A stretch of DNA of 64,000 nt from Shinella granuli (lineage in GTDB: Bacteria > Pseudomonadota > Alphaproteobacteria > Rhizobiales > Rhizobiaceae): the NCBI RefSeq assembly GCF_004341885.1, contig NZ_SLVX01000021.1, positions 49,763-113,762 of the forward strand. The letters are read 5' to 3'. This document shows, piece after piece, positions 18,184 through 25,515 of this stretch. The notes under the pieces were generated by a model. It made no database searches and was not told the origin of the DNA. It saw nothing but the letters and a program-made list of their open reading frames with translations. Every line of letters begins with the position of its first letter. Position 1 is the stretch's first letter. A program made the translations under genes and the position numbers.

Positions 18184-19047
18184 TCAGGTCCTCTCCATCT
18201 TCAGCCAGCGGGCGCAGGCGATGTAGGCGAGCGTGACGACGACCATCAGCACCAGCGAGAGCGCGGCCGCCATCGGGAAATCCGCCCGCCGGCCGAGCTG
18301 CAGCATGATGACCTGCGGCAGGACCAGTTCATTGTTGCCGCCGAGAATCTGCGGCGTGATGTAGTCGCCGATGCACAGGACGAAGGTGAGGAAGGCGCCG
18401 ACCATGATGCCCGGCAGCGTCAGCGGCAGCACGACATGCCAGAACGTCTGGAAGGCGTTCGCGCCAAGGTCTGCCGCCGCGCGGCGATAGTTCGGCGAAA
18501 GCTGGATGAGGTTGGCATAGATCGTCAGCGTCAGCAGCATGACGAAGAAATGCACGAAGCCGATGATCGTGCCGGTGCGGTTCGCCGACAGTTCCAGCGG
18601 CTCGGCGATGATGCCGAGGGCGAGAAGCGCCTGGTTGACGACGCCGCCCTTGGAGAGCACCAGCAGCCAGGAATAGGAGCGTACGACATAGGAGGTCCAG
18701 AAGGGCAGGATCGCCATGACGAGGGCAAAACGCTGCCATTTCTTCGGCACCCGCTCGGCGATGATCCAGGCGAGCGGATAGGCGAGCAGGACGGAGATGA
18801 CGGTGACGGCCGCCGTGATCTCCAGCGAGACGACCAGCCCCTTGAAGAGATGCGCCTTCTCGAAGAAGGCGATGTAATTGTCGAGCGTCCAGGTCGCGAC
18901 GATCTCCCGCCCCTGCCGCGTCCACAGGCTGATCGCGGCCATGTAGGCGAAGGGCACGAGGAAGAAGAAGCCCGTCCAGAGCAGCGCCGGCAGGGCAAAG
19001 GCCCAGGCCTTGCGGCGCTCCGCGCGTTCGAGGGCAGTGGCGGTCAT
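18184..19047 (-). CDS. ABC transporter permease (PotB type)
   Basis: 287 residues from ATG 19047 (MTATALERAERRK); longer in-frame starts would run into the repeat region and are rejected. Six membrane helices and the EAA loop YRRAAADLGANAFQTFWHVVLPLTLPGI. Forms the channel with the next permease. It is separated from the upstream binding-protein gene by 193 bases that hold two copies of the palindromic repeat. Confidence 0.92.
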   Translation of the reverse strand: MTATALERAERRKAWAFALPALLWTGFFFLVPFAYMAAISLWTRQGREIVATWTLDNYIAFFEKAHLFKGLVVSLEITAAVTVISVLLAYPLAWIIAERVPKKWQRFALVMAILPFWTSYVVRSYSWLLVLSKGGVVNQALLALGIIAEPLELSANRTGTIIGFVHFFVMLLTLTIYANLIQLSPNYRRAAADLGANAFQTFWHVVLPLTLPGIMVGAFLTFVLCIGDYITPQILGGNNELVLPQVIMLQLGRRADFPMAAALSLVLMVVVTLAYIACARWLKMERT

Positions 19048-19084
19048 CGTCGTGGTTCCTCGTTCCGGTCGCGCCGTGTGGTCT

Positions 19085-19113
19085 GGATCCTCGGGTCGAG
19101 CCCGAGGATGACG
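19085..19113. repeat. Palindromic repeat, copy 2 (inside ABC operon)
   Basis: Arms ATCCTCGGG / CCCGAGGAT around TCGAG (stem 19087-19109), followed by GACG. It lies between the permease gene and the binding-protein gene, facing copy 3. Confidence 0.85.
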
Positions 19114-19193
19114 AAAGGAGAGGGTTTTGGCGGCTAGAGCGACAGCACAGCATGCCGCGCCGTTCGATGGGTAGGCGACACCCACCTCCCCAC

Positions 19194-19226
19194 CGTCATC
19201 CTCGGGCTCGACCCGAGGATCCACCC
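19194..19226. repeat. Palindromic repeat, copy 3 (inside ABC operon)
   Basis: Starts CGTC, then arms ATCCTCGGG / CCCGAGGAT around CTCGA (stem 19198-19220). It starts 15 bases beyond the binding-protein stop codon and is inverted relative to copy 2. Such a hairpin at the 3' end of a binding-protein message is where REP elements of malE act in Escherichia coli. Confidence 0.85.
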
Positions 19227-19240
19227 ATCCCCTCGACCTT

Positions 19241-20317
19241 TTACTGCTGCAGCATCTCCGTCCAGACATCCTGCATCGCCGCATCCATGTCGGCATCGGC
19301 GACCGGATAGAGCTGCGAGTTCTTCAGGTAGTCCGGCTGCCGGTCCCAGCGCAGCGCCGTCTTCTGCTGTTCGGTCAGGTGCTCGCCCGCCTTGGCGTTC
19401 GCCGGCATCGCCCAGTAGCAGGAGGAGGTGGCAAGCCGTGCCTGCCCCTCGGGGCTGACGATGTACTGCACGAATTTCAGCGCGAGATCCGGCTTTCCGG
19501 AATCCTTGAAGACGCCGATCGACTGCGCCCAGCGCAACGCGCCCTGCTTCGGGATCGTCCAGTCAAGGTCCGGCTTTTCCGCCGAAAGGCCGGCCGTCAG
19601 CCATTCACCGCCCCCGACGACGATGTCCACCTCGCCGGTCGCCAGCGCCGTCTGCGAGGCGACGACGTCGCTCACCTGGCGGGCGACCTTCTTCATCTCG
19701 AACAGCTTTTCCTTGATCGCCGGCAGGTCGTCCTGCGTCAGGTCCGCCGTCTTCTTGCCGATGCCGACGCCGGTGAGGCCGACCATCGGCAGGTAATAGT
19801 CATAGAGCGCGATGCGGCCCTTGTACTTTTCCGACCAGATGACCGAGAGATCGTCCATGTCGGCGGGGTCGACCTTCGTCTTGTCGTAGGAGATCGTGTT
19901 GTAGCCGAACTTTTCCGTGACGGCGTAGACCTTGCCGTCCTTGGTGGTCGTCTCCTCCATGCGCACTTCCGGGAAGAGGTCGCCGAGCGGCAGTTTATCG
20001 GCCGGCATCTCGCCGAGGATCTCCATGTCGATGGCGCGCGGCACGTCGACGGCGTCGATGACCAGCACGTCCCAGTCCCCGGGACGGGACTGCTCGATGA
20101 TCGAGATCGCCGCGCCCGTGCCCTCGTATTCCTTGAGGTTGACCTTGACGTTGTTGGCCTTCTCGAACGGCTCGACCAGCGCGGGGTCGGTGTGGTCGCA
20201 CCAGACGAGCGCGTTCAGCTCGTCCTGCGCCAGGGCGCCGGCCGGTGACAGCGTGACGGCGGCGGCGGTGGCAAGGAGCATGCGGCGGACGAGCCCGCCC
20301 GAAACGGTTGTCTTCAT
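19241..20317 (-). CDS. Periplasmic substrate-binding protein (polyamine/PotD type)
   Basis: 358 residues from ATG 20317 (MKTTVSGGLVRRMLLATAAAVTLSPAGALAQDE): charged start, hydrophobic core and an ALA-Q cleavage site, so a Sec signal peptide of ~27 residues. The mature part has the SBP_bac type fold of spermidine/putrescine-binding proteins (ALVWCDHTDPALVEPFEKANNVKV, KFGYNTISYDKTKV, CYWAMPANAKAG). First gene of the importer operon. An in-frame start at 20401 is rejected because it would lie on the promoter dyad. Confidence 0.92.
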   Translation of the reverse strand: MKTTVSGGLVRRMLLATAAAVTLSPAGALAQDELNALVWCDHTDPALVEPFEKANNVKVNLKEYEGTGAAISIIEQSRPGDWDVLVIDAVDVPRAIDMEILGEMPADKLPLGDLFPEVRMEETTTKDGKVYAVTEKFGYNTISYDKTKVDPADMDDLSVIWSEKYKGRIALYDYYLPMVGLTGVGIGKKTADLTQDDLPAIKEKLFEMKKVARQVSDVVASQTALATGEVDIVVGGGEWLTAGLSAEKPDLDWTIPKQGALRWAQSIGVFKDSGKPDLALKFVQYIVSPEGQARLATSSCYWAMPANAKAGEHLTEQQKTALRWDRQPDYLKNSQLYPVADADMDAAMQDVWTEMLQQ

Positions 20318-20384
20318 CGTCTTTCCCTCTGGCTGCAGGCTTTCGGCCTGGCGGATGACACTCATTGACGGTGCCTTGAGAAAA

Positions 20385-20416
20385 AGATTGAACGAGTTCA
20401 TTTTTTAAGTCAATCT
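20385..20416. promoter_or_regulatory. Bidirectional promoter with operator-like dyad between ABC operon and tetR-type gene
   Basis: For the + strand, TTGAAC (20388-20393) and CAATCT (20411-20416) are 17 bases apart. For the - strand, TTGACT (20408-20413) and CAATCT (20385-20390) are also 17 apart. The perfect dyad TGAAC-GA-GTTCA (20389-20400) lies across both promoters. A repressor bound there would block transcription both ways, which fits autoregulation by the TetR-family protein encoded 31 bases downstream and control of the ABC operon. Confidence 0.55.
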
Positions 20417-20446
20417 CATTTTTGAGGAGATTCCAACGGAGGTTCC

Positions 20447-21073
20447 ATGGCCGGATTGCGCGCGAAACAGAAGGCGGACAGAACACGCCGCATCCTCGAA
20501 GCCGCGACGACGCTGTTCCGCCGCGAAGGCTATGACAGCGCGCGCATCGAGGACATCGCCGAGATGGCGGAGGTCTCCGTCGGCACACTCTACAACTATT
20601 ACCAGAACAAGGGCGACATCCTGGTCGCCACCGTCGCCATGGAGGTGACGGAGGTGCTGGAGGGTGGCGCGCGCATCGTCGCCAATCCGCCGCTGAACGT
20701 GGCCGAGGCGCTGCGCACGCTGATCGAGCAGTATTACGACCACTCGCTCTACTATCTCTCCAAGGAGATGTGGCGCACCGCCATGGCGATCTCCATCCAG
20801 CAGCCCGACACGCCGCTCTCCCGGCGCTATACCGAGCTCGACGGCCAGCTCTGCGCGCAGGTCATCCGCCTCGTCGAGACATTGCAGGCCCGCGGCGTCG
20901 TCCAGGCCGGCGTCGACGCCAGGGCGATGGGCGAGGTGTTCTTCAACAATCTCAACATGATGTTCATCGAGTTCTGCAAGGTGGACGCCATGGCGCTGGA
21001 AGAACTGAAGGCCCGCGTCAACGCCCAGCACGAGCCCATCGCCGCCCTCATCAGCAGCATCAAGATCGTCTGA
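20447..21073 (+). CDS. TetR-family transcriptional regulator
   Basis: 208 residues. N-terminal HTH with the family core RILEAATTLFRREGYDSARIEDIAEMAEVSVGTLYNYYQNKGDIL at about residues 15-60; the C-terminal ligand domain is helical and not assignable to a known ligand. Divergent from the polyamine-type ABC operon with a symmetric dyad between them, so it probably represses that operon until the imported compound or a product binds. Confidence 0.92.
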   Translation: MAGLRAKQKADRTRRILEAATTLFRREGYDSARIEDIAEMAEVSVGTLYNYYQNKGDILVATVAMEVTEVLEGGARIVANPPLNVAEALRTLIEQYYDHSLYYLSKEMWRTAMAISIQQPDTPLSRRYTELDGQLCAQVIRLVETLQARGVVQAGVDARAMGEVFFNNLNMMFIEFCKVDAMALEELKARVNAQHEPIAALISSIKIV

Positions 21074-21092
21074 GCGACAGGAAGCCTCCCGC

Positions 21093-21485
21093 ATGACCGA
21101 ACCGCAATCCGCCGTCCTTGCCGCCGCCGACGCGCTGGTCGCCGCCTTCGCGCGGCACGACCGCAAGGCCTATTTCGCCGCTTTTGCCGAGGAGGCGAGC
21201 TTCCTCTTCTATAATCTCGACCGCCGCCTCGAAAGCCGCGCCGCCTACGAGGCCGAATGGACCCTCTGGGAGGAGCGCGACGGTTTCCGCGTGCTCGCCT
21301 GCCGCTCGACGGATCGCAACGTGCAGTTCGCCGGCGACGCCGCGATCTTCACCCACGCCGTCGAGACCGACCTTTCGATCGGCGGCGAGACGGTGACGAA
21401 CAACGAGCGCGAGACCATCGTTTTCACCCGAGATCCCTCCGGCCGCTGGCTCGCGATCCACGAGCACCTGTCGCCCGCGGCCTGA
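21093..21485 (+). CDS. NTF2-like (SnoaL/DUF4440-type) small protein
   Basis: 130 residues with the cone-shaped NTF2-like fold pattern: ADALVAAFARHDRKAYFAAFAEEASFLFYN at the start and RDPSGRWLAIHEHLSP at the end. Family members are small binding proteins, isomerases or lyases, and function cannot be inferred from sequence. It follows the TetR gene by 19 bases, likely cotranscribed, and ends 1 base before the convergent cueR stop. Confidence 0.8.
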   Translation: MTEPQSAVLAAADALVAAFARHDRKAYFAAFAEEASFLFYNLDRRLESRAAYEAEWTLWEERDGFRVLACRSTDRNVQFAGDAAIFTHAVETDLSIGGETVTNNERETIVFTRDPSGRWLAIHEHLSPAA

Positions 21486-21486
21486 G

Positions 21487-21897
21487 TCAGCAACATTTCT
21501 CCTCGGCCATGCCGGTCGCAAGCTGTTCGAGGATCGGGCAGTCCGGCCGGTCGTCGCCGTGGCAATGGGCGGAGAGGTGCTCCAGCGTGTGCACCATCTC
21601 CTGCAGCAGGCGCATCTTTTCCTTCATCTCCGCGACATGCTGGCTGGCGATGCGCTTGACGTCGCCGGAGGCGCGCGCGCGGTCCTGCCAGAGCGCCAGG
21701 AGGTCGCGGATCTGGGCGATGGAAAAGCCGAGATCGCGCGCCCGGCGGATGAAGGAGAGCGTCGAGAGGTCCTTCGGGCCGTAGACGCGGTAGCCCGCCC
21801 CCGTGCGGCCGGCCGCGCGAACGAGGCCGATCTGCTCGTAATGCCGGATCATCTTGGCGGTGACGCCCGTCGCCTCCGCCGCCTCGCCGATGTTCAT
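21487..21897 (-). CDS. cueR: Cu(I)-responsive MerR-family regulator CueR
   Basis: 136 residues, MerR type: MNIGEAAEATGVTAKMIRHYEQIGL winged HTH, then a dimerisation helix, then the metal loop CHGDDRPDC with C112 and C120. That spacing and the residue numbers match the Cu(I)/Ag(I) site of Escherichia coli CueR. The C-terminal end has an extra CC pair. It activates copper genes by untwisting promoters with 19-base spacers. Its start overlaps the stop of a 58-codon ORF (ATGA), and a CueR box lies upstream of both, so it is probably autoregulated. Confidence 0.92.
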   Translation of the reverse strand: MNIGEAAEATGVTAKMIRHYEQIGLVRAAGRTGAGYRVYGPKDLSTLSFIRRARDLGFSIAQIRDLLALWQDRARASGDVKRIASQHVAEMKEKMRLLQEMVHTLEHLSAHCHGDDRPDCPILEQLATGMAEEKCC

Positions 21898-22070
21898 GCG
21901 CGATCTCCCTTGCCGAAAGCGGGACGGAAGCGCATCAGGCGCAGCGCATCGGCGACGACGAACGCGCCCGGCGCCGTCTCGCGGGTCCCTTCCGCCCGGC
22001 GCCGCCAGGGCGCGCCATTCCTGTCCGCGATGGAAAGCGTGATCGTCCGCCGGTCTGCCGTGGTGAGCAT
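21894..22070 (-). CDS. Small basic protein, translationally coupled to cueR
   Basis: 58 codons, start MLTTADRRTITLSIADRNG, ending FRPAFGKGDRA. Evidence that it is real: it follows a CueR box, has a well-placed AAGG ribosome site 7 bases before ATG, and its stop overlaps the cueR start (ATGA). It is rich in Arg (PWRRRAEGTR) with no Cys or His pair, so metal binding is not obvious. I do not recognise a family. It might only be a leader peptide that couples translation to cueR. Confidence 0.45.
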   Translation of the reverse strand: MLTTADRRTITLSIADRNGAPWRRRAEGTRETAPGAFVVADALRLMRFRPAFGKGDRA

Positions 22071-22105
22071 GGTGCACCTTTCATCCTTTATCGGATAGAT
22101 CGTGC

Positions 22106-22126
22106 ACCTTCCTATCATGTCAAGGT
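22106..22126 (-). promoter_or_regulatory. CueR box upstream of the cueR unit
   Basis: Read on the minus strand: ACCTT, 11 bases, AAGGT, the 21-base dyad known for CueR sites such as that of Escherichia coli copA. TTGACC overlaps its left end as a -35 element. This spacing is typical of MerR-type promoters. It lies 36 bases before the 58-codon ORF. Confidence 0.75.
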
Positions 22127-22143
22127 CAAGGGCTTCTTGACGC

Positions 22144-22359
22144 TCAGGCAGCATCGACCGGCGAATAGCCCTCCGCCGCGATGACGGAGGCGACGGCGGC
22201 GCGGTCGCCGGCATTTTCGACCAAGACGCGCTGGGCGTCGAGATCGATCTCGACCCTGGCGGCCGGATAGGCGGAAAGAACGGCACCGGTGATCGCCTTG
22301 GCACAATGACCGCAGGTCATGTCCGGAACGGTGAAGGCGAGGGGGGCATTGCCACGCAT
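22144..22359 (-). CDS. copZ: Copper chaperone CopZ (HMA domain)
   Basis: 71 residues from ATG 22359 (MRGNAPLAFTVPDMTCGHCAKAI). Single heavy-metal-associated domain with the metal ligands C16 and C19 in MTCGHC. The rest has the ferredoxin-like pattern (YPAARVEIDLDAQRVLVENAGD). Cytoplasmic Cu(I) carrier. A CueR box sits 34 bases upstream, so it is copper-induced. A copA P-type ATPase, the usual partner, is not in this window. Confidence 0.92.
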   Translation of the reverse strand: MRGNAPLAFTVPDMTCGHCAKAITGAVLSAYPAARVEIDLDAQRVLVENAGDRAAVASVIAAEGYSPVDAA

Positions 22360-22392
22360 GAAGAAACTCCTGATTTGCTTTGCCAAGCAGAA

Positions 22393-22412
22393 ACCTTCCC
22401 GCATGGCAAGGT
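22393..22412 (-). promoter_or_regulatory. CueR box upstream of copZ
   Basis: Minus-strand reading: ACCTT, 10 bases, AAGGT, preceded by TTGACC as -35. It shares CTTGACCTTG-CATG with the box in front of the cueR unit. It is one base shorter than the usual 21-base dyad, which could alter response strength. Confidence 0.7.
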
Positions 22413-22437
22413 CAAGCCTGCTCGTTCCGGGCGGCGC

Positions 22438-22905
22438 TCAGCCGAAAAGACGCGAGAGAAGGACGAGAAACTGGTCGCGCGCGCGGGTGCCGCCGAGCCG
22501 TTCCAGACAATCGGCCTCGAAATCCGCCTCGGCCTTGCGGGCATCGGCAAGCAGGCTGGCCCCGGCGGGCGTGATGTAGAGGGCATGGGACCGCCGGTCG
22601 TTCGGCGCATTGCGGCGCTCTATCAGGCTGCGCCCTTCGAGAACATTCGTCAGCGACACGAAATTCGCCCGCTGGACACCCATCGCCGCCGCAATCTCCG
22701 ATTGCTTTCGCCCTGGCACTTCCGCGATCAGGGCAAGGGCGGTGAACTCGCCCGGGCGCAGGTTCACGCGGGAAAAGTAGAAGAGGAAACGATGGGTGAA
22801 CTGGCCATGCGCGCGCCGGAGCTGGTGCGCCACGCTTTGCGCCACCGCGCAGGCATCGAGGGCGTTCGAGGCCGGAGCTTCGTAAGTTTCGCTTATTTTT
22901 TCCAT
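22438..22905 (-). CDS. MarR-family transcriptional regulator
   Basis: 155 residues from ATG 22905 (MEKISETYEAPASN). Winged-helix core LRPGEFTALALIAEVPGRKQSEIAAAMGVQRANFVSLTNVLEGRSLIERRNAPNDRRSHALYITPAG at about 60-125, including the DxRSH-like wing. Target and ligand unknown. Upstream lies the 9-base inverted repeat described at 22996-23027, a likely binding site for this or the neighbouring LysR protein. Confidence 0.9.
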   Translation of the reverse strand: MEKISETYEAPASNALDACAVAQSVAHQLRRAHGQFTHRFLFYFSRVNLRPGEFTALALIAEVPGRKQSEIAAAMGVQRANFVSLTNVLEGRSLIERRNAPNDRRSHALYITPAGASLLADARKAEADFEADCLERLGGTRARDQFLVLLSRLFG

Positions 22906-22995
22906 GGCTTGGCGCCCCCTGCCTGCGACCGGAAGGGTCCCGGCCCTCAGCACCTTTAGGACCATAGGAGCAACCGGGAAGGACGCAAGACCACA

Positions 22996-23027
22996 ATTGC
23001 GTGATTGCGGCATTTTTCTCACGCAAT
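22996..23027. promoter_or_regulatory. Operator-like inverted repeat upstream of the marR-type gene
   Basis: ATTGCGTGA (22996-23004) and TCACGCAAT (23019-23027) are perfect 9-base arms 14 bases apart. The right arm belongs to a 14-base string (TTTTTCTCACGCAA, 23013-23026) repeated exactly in front of the LysR gene at 25356-25369. Confidence 0.5.
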
Positions 23028-23056
23028 CATGAGGCGAGGAATGGTTTTGCCGAATT

Positions 23057-23078
23057 CCAGGCGCCCATCGACGCCTGG
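23057..23078 (-). terminator. Hairpin downstream of the aminotransferase gene
   Basis: Arms CCAGGCG / CGCCTGG with an 8-base loop, 48-69 bases past the aminotransferase stop. There is no clear T-run, so termination is only a possibility. Confidence 0.35.
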
Positions 23079-23125
23079 GGTTTATATGAACACTCCATTA
23101 CTCAACCAAAAATGTAGACGCCCCT

Positions 23126-24298
23126 TCAATCCAGGGCGAATCGGTTAAGGCGGTCCTGCAGCAGCCCGATCGTCGCCACATCGGCATTGGCGAAGGCGAA
23201 ACGGAGATATCCTTCCTGCCGTGCGCCGAAATAGCTGCCGGGCAGGCAGAGGATGCCCGCCTCCTTGGCCAGCTTTTCGGCGACCCGCGCGGAGGGCGTT
23301 TCGCCGAAGGGGTGGCCGATGAAGGCGAAGTAGGCGCCGACCGCGCCGACACGCCAGGCCGGGGCGCCGGCCATGGTCGCAAGCAGCGCGTCCACCCGCC
23401 GGGCGATCTCCCGGCGGTTCTCCTCGCGCCAGCCGGCCAGGAGCGGCAGGGCCGTGGCGACGGCGGCCTGGGCGGAGCGCGGCGGGCAGATCTGCAGGTT
23501 GTCCATGATCTTCGCCACCTGCTCGACCACGCCGGCACCCGCCGTGATCGCGCCGAGGCGATGGCCGGGAATGCAGAAGGATTTCGAGAAGCTGTAGAGG
23601 CCGATCAGCGTGTCCTCCCAGCCCGGCCGGCCGAACAGGTCGTGCGGCCGGCCGGCGCCCAACGGCAGGAAGTCGCGATAGGTCTCGTCGAGGATGAGCC
23701 AGATGCCGCGGGCGGCGCAGAGGTCGTAGATCCTCGCCAGCAGGTCCGCCGGATAGACGGCGCCGGTCGGGTTGTTCGGCGAGACGAGCGCAACGGCGCG
23801 CACGTCCGGCGTGATGGCGGAAGCCAGCGCCTCGACATCCGGCAGGAACCCGTTGGCGGGGTCGCAGGCGGCAAACCGGGTCTTGATGCCCAGCATGGCG
23901 AGCGTCGTTTCCTGGTTGAAATAGTAGGGATCGGTCATCAGCACCGCATCGCCGGCCCCGGCGATCGCCATGGCGGCGCAGATGAAGGCCTGGTTGCAGC
24001 CGGACGTGATGTGGACGTTGCCGGCCGCGATCGCCGCGCCGTAGGTTTCCGCCACATGCTGCCCATAGGCCGTGCGCAGGCTGTCCTCGCCCTCGATCGG
24101 GCCGTAGCCGGTATAGGCACGCGAGGCGGCATATTCGCCGAGCAGGCGCAGCATGTCGGGATGCGGCGGATAGCCGGGCACGGCCTGCGACAGGTCGATC
24201 ATCGGGCCGCTGCGGCCGTCATAGGCATTGCCCCAGGCGAAGACGGAGGGGATCGGCGGGGCGGCGAGGGTTTCGACGAGCGGATTGAAGCGGGGCAT
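23126..24298 (-). CDS. Class I/II PLP-dependent aminotransferase
   Basis: 390 residues. Fold-type I aminotransferase: the PLP lysine is K239 in SFSKSFCIPGHR, with NPTGAVYP and DETYRDF typical of the aspartate-aminotransferase superfamily. An ATG two codons upstream (24304) is possible, but the GGAA site is better spaced for 24298. It probably moves an amino group to or from a 2-oxoacid; substrate not evident. It is 17 bases after the LysR-type gene in the same direction, so the two may be one unit, next to the ureohydrolase and ABC transporter genes. Confidence 0.9.
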   Translation of the reverse strand: MPRFNPLVETLAAPPIPSVFAWGNAYDGRSGPMIDLSQAVPGYPPHPDMLRLLGEYAASRAYTGYGPIEGEDSLRTAYGQHVAETYGAAIAAGNVHITSGCNQAFICAAMAIAGAGDAVLMTDPYYFNQETTLAMLGIKTRFAACDPANGFLPDVEALASAITPDVRAVALVSPNNPTGAVYPADLLARIYDLCAARGIWLILDETYRDFLPLGAGRPHDLFGRPGWEDTLIGLYSFSKSFCIPGHRLGAITAGAGVVEQVAKIMDNLQICPPRSAQAAVATALPLLAGWREENRREIARRVDALLATMAGAPAWRVGAVGAYFAFIGHPFGETPSARVAEKLAKEAGILCLPGSYFGARQEGYLRFAFANADVATIGLLQDRLNRFALD

Positions 24299-24315
24299 GG
24301 TCATTTCCGTGGCGG

Positions 24316-25332
24316 TCAGGCGCGGGTTTTGCGCTGGGGGTTGGAGGGCGTGCGGCGCTTGGCCGGGATTGCGGCCGAGTGGTGGTTTTCCCCCGTCCGG
24401 CCGCTGCGGCTGCGCAAAATCATGCGGGCGGAGGTCTGCGGCTCGGGCAGGCTCTCTTCGAGCGAGGCGAAGAGCCAGTCGATGAACACCTTGGCGATCG
24501 GCGCCTGGCGCACCGATTGCCGGCAGGCGACGTAAAAGGCGTCGTTCGCCGGCACCGTCAGGTCGAAGGGCACGACCAGTTCGCCGCGGGCGATGAGATG
24601 GCTGGCGGTGATCGTGTCGCCGAGGGCGACGCCCTGGCCATGCAGCGCCGCCTCGGTGGAAAGGCGGGCATCGCTCATGAAATGCTGGCGCCCGCGCACC
24701 ACGTCGATCGCATCGGCGGCCGCCAGCCAGGTGTTCCATTCGCGCCCGTCGTCGCCGTGGAACAGCGTGTGGTCGGAAAGATCGCGCACCGAGCGCAGCG
24801 GCCGGCTGTTGAGCAGCGTGGGGCTGGCGACCGGAAAGAGCTTGAGATGCGACCAGAGCCGCGTCCAGCAGTCCGGCCAGTTGCCGTCGCCGTAGAGCAC
24901 GCTGACATCCGTGTCGAGCGACCGCAGATTGTCCGGATCGTTGGAGGCGATCAGCGTGACGCGCACGCCGGGAAACTGGTCGGTGAAGGTGTTGAGGCGC
25001 GGGATGAGCCAGAGCGACAAGAGGGCTGGCACGCAGGTGACGGTGAGGTCGCCGCGGGTCTCCGGCTGCTTCATCAAGGCTGTCGCGGCGGCGATCTCGC
25101 CGAAGGCATTGGTGACGGCCGGCAGCAGCAGCGCGCCCTGCGGCGTCAGCTTCAGCCGCTTGCCGCCGCGCTCGAAAAGCGCCGTGCCCAGCGATTCCTC
25201 CAGCGCCCGGATCTGGTGACTGACCGCGCCATGGGTGACGTTCAGCTCCCGCGCGGCAGCCGAAACCGCGCCCCGGCGGGCGGTCGCCTCGAAGGCGCGA
25301 AGCGGATTGAGCGGCGGCAGGCGCGAGGCCAT
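24316..25332 (-). CDS. LysR-family transcriptional regulator (GcvA-like)
   Basis: 338 residues. N-terminal LysR HTH (PLNPLRAFEATARRGAVSAAARELNVTHGAVSHQIRALEESLGTALFERGGKRLKLTPQG) and a periplasmic-binding-like effector domain. The C-terminal ~40 residues are an Arg/Ser-rich extension (RKTRA end) beyond the usual ~300. Divergent from the ureohydrolase gene at 25516, which it most likely controls. Confidence 0.92.
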   Translation of the reverse strand: MASRLPPLNPLRAFEATARRGAVSAAARELNVTHGAVSHQIRALEESLGTALFERGGKRLKLTPQGALLLPAVTNAFGEIAAATALMKQPETRGDLTVTCVPALLSLWLIPRLNTFTDQFPGVRVTLIASNDPDNLRSLDTDVSVLYGDGNWPDCWTRLWSHLKLFPVASPTLLNSRPLRSVRDLSDHTLFHGDDGREWNTWLAAADAIDVVRGRQHFMSDARLSTEAALHGQGVALGDTITASHLIARGELVVPFDLTVPANDAFYVACRQSVRQAPIAKVFIDWLFASLEESLPEPQTSARMILRSRSGRTGENHHSAAIPAKRRTPSNPQRKTRA

Positions 25333-25350
25333 GGAGGGCGGTTCCAATAT

Positions 25351-25369
25351 GTGAGTTTTTCTCACGCAA
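25351..25369. promoter_or_regulatory. Dyad and shared motif in front of the lysR-type gene
   Basis: GTGAG-TTTTT-CTCAC is a perfect dyad at 25351-25365. It overlaps the 14-base string TTTTTCTCACGCAA (25356-25369), which also occurs upstream of the MarR gene. It lies 18 bases before the LysR start codon. Confidence 0.5.
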
Positions 25370-25515
25370 ACCGCTATAACAATGTCAATTGCTTTTCCAG
25401 CCGTTTTATTACGATACTGTGAAGAACGAGGGCAAAGCCCCGGGGGAACTTCACTTGGCTCGCTTCTGCTCCGGTCCCCGGTCTGCCCGCATTTCCGAAA
25501 GGTGAGGTAGAGACG

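Noticed and set aside
25370..25515. Guanidine riboswitch in front of the ureohydrolase
   Set aside because: I looked for guanidine-I, -II and -III core motifs in the leader. None is recognisable. A GC-rich hairpin piece is present but not diagnostic.
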